Source: Paralvinella palmiformis (taxonomy: Eukaryota > Annelida > Polychaeta > Terebellida > Alvinellidae). Taken from it: a DNA stretch of 64,000 nt. The position numbers and the translations under genes were made by a program. The stretch lies in the NCBI GenBank assembly GCA_025642065.1, contig JAODUP010000116.1, forward strand, positions 62,001 to 126,000, read 5' to 3'. The notes under the pieces were generated by a model that was given only the letters and a program-made list of their open reading frames with translations, had not been told where the DNA came from and searched no databases. Positions 60,885-64,000 of the stretch are shown here, in pieces; position 1 is the first letter of the stretch, and every line of letters starts with the position of its first letter.

Positions 60885-60993
60885 AATGTGATACTGCAGA
60901 ATGTAAACATGCGAATACTTATAACGGTCTCACCATTTGCCACTTGTCCTGCAACAGTTTCTTGATTCAATTATATGCAATAACGCATACGCT
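60885..60993 (+). other. possible exon, frame uncertain
   Basis: Acceptor TTTTACTTCACAG|AA and donor CT|GTAAGT (60994). In one frame it gives a cysteine-rich peptide ('CDTAECKHANTYNGLTICHL'). In another it joins the open frame that ends at donor AAG|GTAAGC (60680) and stops at 60963. No family was recognised, and the two readings cannot be separated here. Confidence 0.25.
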
Positions 60994-61063
60994 GTAAGTA
61001 ATTGAAACCTTTTATAAAGAAATCGTGAAGAAAAAGATTCATAAAATCAATTTAATATCTTAC

Positions 61064-61199
61064 CGGGACTGAAGTAATTGCAGATATTTCTAACGGCTCG
61101 ATCCGGCCACAGACGTGTCAACACCACGAAAAAGGACATTGTTGTTGCCGCATCTTTCATTTGGGCATTATAGAACGATTGTGTGTCACACGGATTGAC
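61064..61199 (-). CDS. orphan internal exon of an unrecognised gene
   Basis: Minus strand, acceptor TCTAGTTTTCTTTCAG|GTC with a good pyrimidine tract and donor CCCG|GTAAGA. 136 bp, starting in phase 0 and ending in phase 1. It is open throughout and encodes 45 residues beginning VNPCDTQSFYNAQMK and including 'FFVVLTRLWPDRAVRNICNY'. The two cysteines and balanced composition look like a real protein. No neighbouring exon could be assigned, so the gene must extend through large introns or beyond the window. Confidence 0.5.
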
Positions 61200-61308
61200 C
61201 TGAAAGAAAACTAGACCAAATACGCCCGCCGATTTGATGGCAAACAGGTCCCAACTTCCGGTCGGTGCAAAAAGGAAAGCAGACTACTAAAATCAGGTTT
61301 ATAAATAT

Positions 61309-61709
61309 GGTACATTCTTGTTGTGTCGTTGGTTGCATAAGCCGAGGAAATAACACATAAGGAATATCTTTTCATCGGTAGGGAAAACATTTAAAATAGC
61401 TGGTAAAGCGTTTTATTGATGGAAATTAAGCCTAACTTTTATTATATTTAGCCTGTTCGACAACCCCGTTTCTGCCGTTTGATTCCAACTAGACTATATC
61501 TACGAACTATATCTACATATTTGATGGCATATAATAGGACGAGTAATGCAGGTTCTCTGCACACACAAAATTATAATGCACACATCACAATAAATTGTAT
61601 TCATAGGTTCAAAAGTGGAAGCCCAGCCGCTTCTACGCTGATTTTTCCCCAACCAGAATTAAGGAAGTCAGCGCTATTTGGTCATGGCGCCCCAATCAAA
61701 CACTACTGA
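61309..61709 (+). pseudogene. second THAP-domain remnant
   Basis: ATG at 61309 begins 'MVHSCCVVGCISRGN', the C-x-x-x-C start of a THAP zinc finger, with a stop soon after and 'GISFHR' behind it. Further on, 61610-61709 reads 'CIHRFKSGSPAAS', like the family's 'CSxHFxSGxPS' box but with the histidine displaced. It is decayed, with stops between the two parts. Confidence 0.45.
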
Positions 61710-62341
61710 GTGCTCGGTCTAATTTTCTTTCAGGTCAATGGTCACACGCCATGTTGTTTAATACAAAACGGTCACTATTGGGTACTAACTATATACCATT
61801 CTTTCTTATATTTTTTATCGGTCAGTTTCAACGATCTTAAATAAATATTTGTCATGAGTGCATCTGGGCAGCTTGAGCGTTTCGTCCTGATAACTATTTA
61901 GTAACATTATAAATAAATAGTAAAACCTGCAACATTAACTTAGATAGTGCGCCTTATGGAAGATAGTTTGAGAGATAATTAACTGTTTACTAATAATTGG
62001 TATAAGAGCATACTATATATTTTAATAATGTGACATCTTACTTATCCTTATAAATGTGGCATTTAAGATATAGAGAAAAACTGCGTGTTATTCCAGTATT
62101 AGGCGTAAACTACATATTTAACTTCAAAGATACCTGTAATTTTATGTTTAATCTAATTCCGTATACATGTATTTCTAATTGCCCATAAGCGTGGTTATAC
62201 AGTAAGCACGGGGTATGGTATGCTTGGAAAGTGTGTGTATAGGAACTGAATTGTGATTTCCCATTTACCAATGTTTCTTATTCAATCACCATTGTCGATG
62301 CAAATAATTAAATGGTGTGTTTGTATGTTTGTAAGTACGCA

Positions 62342-62373
<32 letters not shown>

Positions 62374-64000
62374 GCTGACGAGATCTCAGCGAGAATAATG
62401 GCAGTAACTGTGATATTCTGAGCAGAAACTGGTGATTGATGGTGATGATGTGATAATTTCGGGTAGCCATTACTCACTGTTATTATATCGTGCATTTCAT
62501 TGGAAATGATAATAATAATAATAATAACACCAACAATAACAACAATGACAATTCAGGTTTCTTTATAGGTGCTTACGGTTTGATAAAACCATGAATATCG
62601 ATGTGTATCCATATAAGGGCATTAGCTGGAGCTATTATTAATATAAACAGGCTATTTATCTGAGAGCTGCATTACACTAATAAGTGAGTGTGAGTAGCTA
62701 GGATGTAACGTATAACGATAATTAGTGGTTACAAGAGGTTATTACTTTTATTATCTCCGAATGTAAAAGGTGCTTAATATGCTTTGTTTTAACTTTAAAT
62801 AAATTGCTGTTCGATCGCATTTCATTGTCATAGTCGTTCTGTTTACATGGAAAATCACAGCACCAACATCGCCGCTTTTAACACAGTCTTCACAGCGGGC
62901 AGGATATTAACACGTAAACAATAAAACCTAATAATATGTAAGCCGCATTCTCAAATGGACGTAATAAAACTGATTTTTTAAAATGTATACAGGTATATAA
63001 GACAACTATGTGTTGTGTGTGTTGTAATCGACAGTTATACGCCTCGATAATCACCCTCAAAATGTTCCTCAGTTACAACTGATCTGTAGTTATGAGTGTC
63101 GGCGTTAATTTTGGACTATTAAAGTGATTTCAATTGGTCATCGGTCGGCGACATTCAGTGTAAACCTTACTCGGGATTGAGAACCCGGGACGACGATTGC
63201 AGTAAATTCGTTAAATAATTTACATCAAAATACAAACATAAACCCAATCTTCTTATTAGTGTTAGATAAAATTGTGATGATCACCCTTAAGTCCTATATA
63301 GTTCTTGATCAGTTCAAGCGGGATAGTTTTCATTAGATTAAAAACTAAATATGCACAACTCCACAGAATACGTCCATTGCTCCAATACTATCTTTAAATG
63401 ATTGATGTCATAACGCACCCCGAGAAAGCCGTCCTAAGTCAAACGGAACAATTCCAAGAATATTTTGGCTTTCTTAAATAGTGTTTGAATAAAGTCGTGG
63501 GACATTGGAAAAGAAAGTAATACGTTTATTGATATCCTTCAGTATAATGAAATGATACTTATTATATTAAAATTATGCTCAATACTGTTAGTAAAAACGT
63601 TAAAATAAAATACCACACTTTATGTAGGAAACTGAAGCTGAGTAGCTGATACGTGGCAGAACTGTTTTTTTTATTGACATTCATCATATCACTGACGTCA
63701 ACGAGTTGATCTCCGACGCTAAGGATAAGAGCTCTATAATATTAAGACAAAGAGTATTTGTTGTCGCGTCACTAACAGAAATACCATCAAGCATTGATTA
63801 ACCTAATCTAAAACTAAGTTTTCGGCTAATTCTACAAAATCCTCTTAATCTCTATTATTTATGTTCTTGTTTACATCAAGCCACAAATATTACTGTTATG
63901 TGTTTTAACAGTTTAATTGTTGTACTACTCCAAAACTAAATAATAGTTGTACTTTTAGTGTGATTACTGGTAATAGTAGTAGTAGTAGTAGGAGGAGGAG
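61710..64000. other. intergenic, nothing recognised
   Basis: Contains (GT)n at 62345-62372 and a (TAG)n(GAG)n tract at 63974-64000. No supported gene, RNA or repeat copy. Confidence 0.45.

Overview
The window is AT-rich metazoan nuclear DNA. Genes are split by GT/AG introns, dinucleotide microsatellites are frequent, and dead non-LTR and Ty3/gypsy retroelements, a hAT transposon and tRNA-like SINEs are scattered throughout. No bacterial operons, rRNA or CRISPR are seen. The gene content (a Golgi 2-O-sulfotransferase, a GT54 glycosyltransferase, an activin-type TGF-beta ligand and an uncharacterised type I membrane protein) fits a marine invertebrate, possibly a lophotrochozoan. The sequence alone does not fix the phylum.

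Four host genes could be read from splice sites and reading frame. (1) Minus strand, 13182 to 5173: a seven-exon type II Golgi 2-O-sulfotransferase (uronyl/heparan sulfate 2-O-sulfotransferase family, 336 aa predicted). (2) Plus strand, 24641-26233: a single-exon MGAT4-like (GT54) protein of 530 aa in which the usual acidic LEDD-type motif reads LTTD. (3) Plus strand, 30356-39232: an eight-exon type I transmembrane protein of 348 aa with an EGF-like module, family not recognised. (4) Plus strand, 55313-59915: a three-exon TGF-beta superfamily precursor of 412 aa with an activin/inhibin-like propeptide, a furin site and a seven-cysteine mature domain. All internal exon phases match in these models. 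The sulfotransferase and the GT54 protein are both secretory-pathway carbohydrate enzymes, but they lie about 11 kb apart and nothing shows co-regulation.

The mobile DNA is the other main content. A Ty3/gypsy element (6511-10162) has 142-bp LTRs differing at one base and a 5-bp ATATG target duplication. It sits in the last sulfotransferase intron, 18 bp from the splice donor, and has lost the reverse transcriptase catalytic core and parts of integrase. A second, much older gypsy pol lies on the minus strand at about 44.2-47.1 kb. LINE reverse transcriptase remnants lie at 2.1-3.9 kb (+), 5.85-6.0 kb (+), 13.8-15.0 kb (-), 17.7-18.8 kb (+) and 50.0-50.6 kb (-). A 1033-bp hAT element with an 8-bp target duplication sits in intron 4 of the membrane protein gene. 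Two SINE-like families, a third set of shared 3' ends, a long terminal-inverted-repeat element at 43.2-43.9 kb, a foldback at 35.9 kb, two broken THAP domains, a 5 x 36 bp CRE-like minisatellite and a 520-bp dispersed repeat present twice complete the picture. The remaining stretches look like ordinary AT-rich intergenic or intronic DNA.
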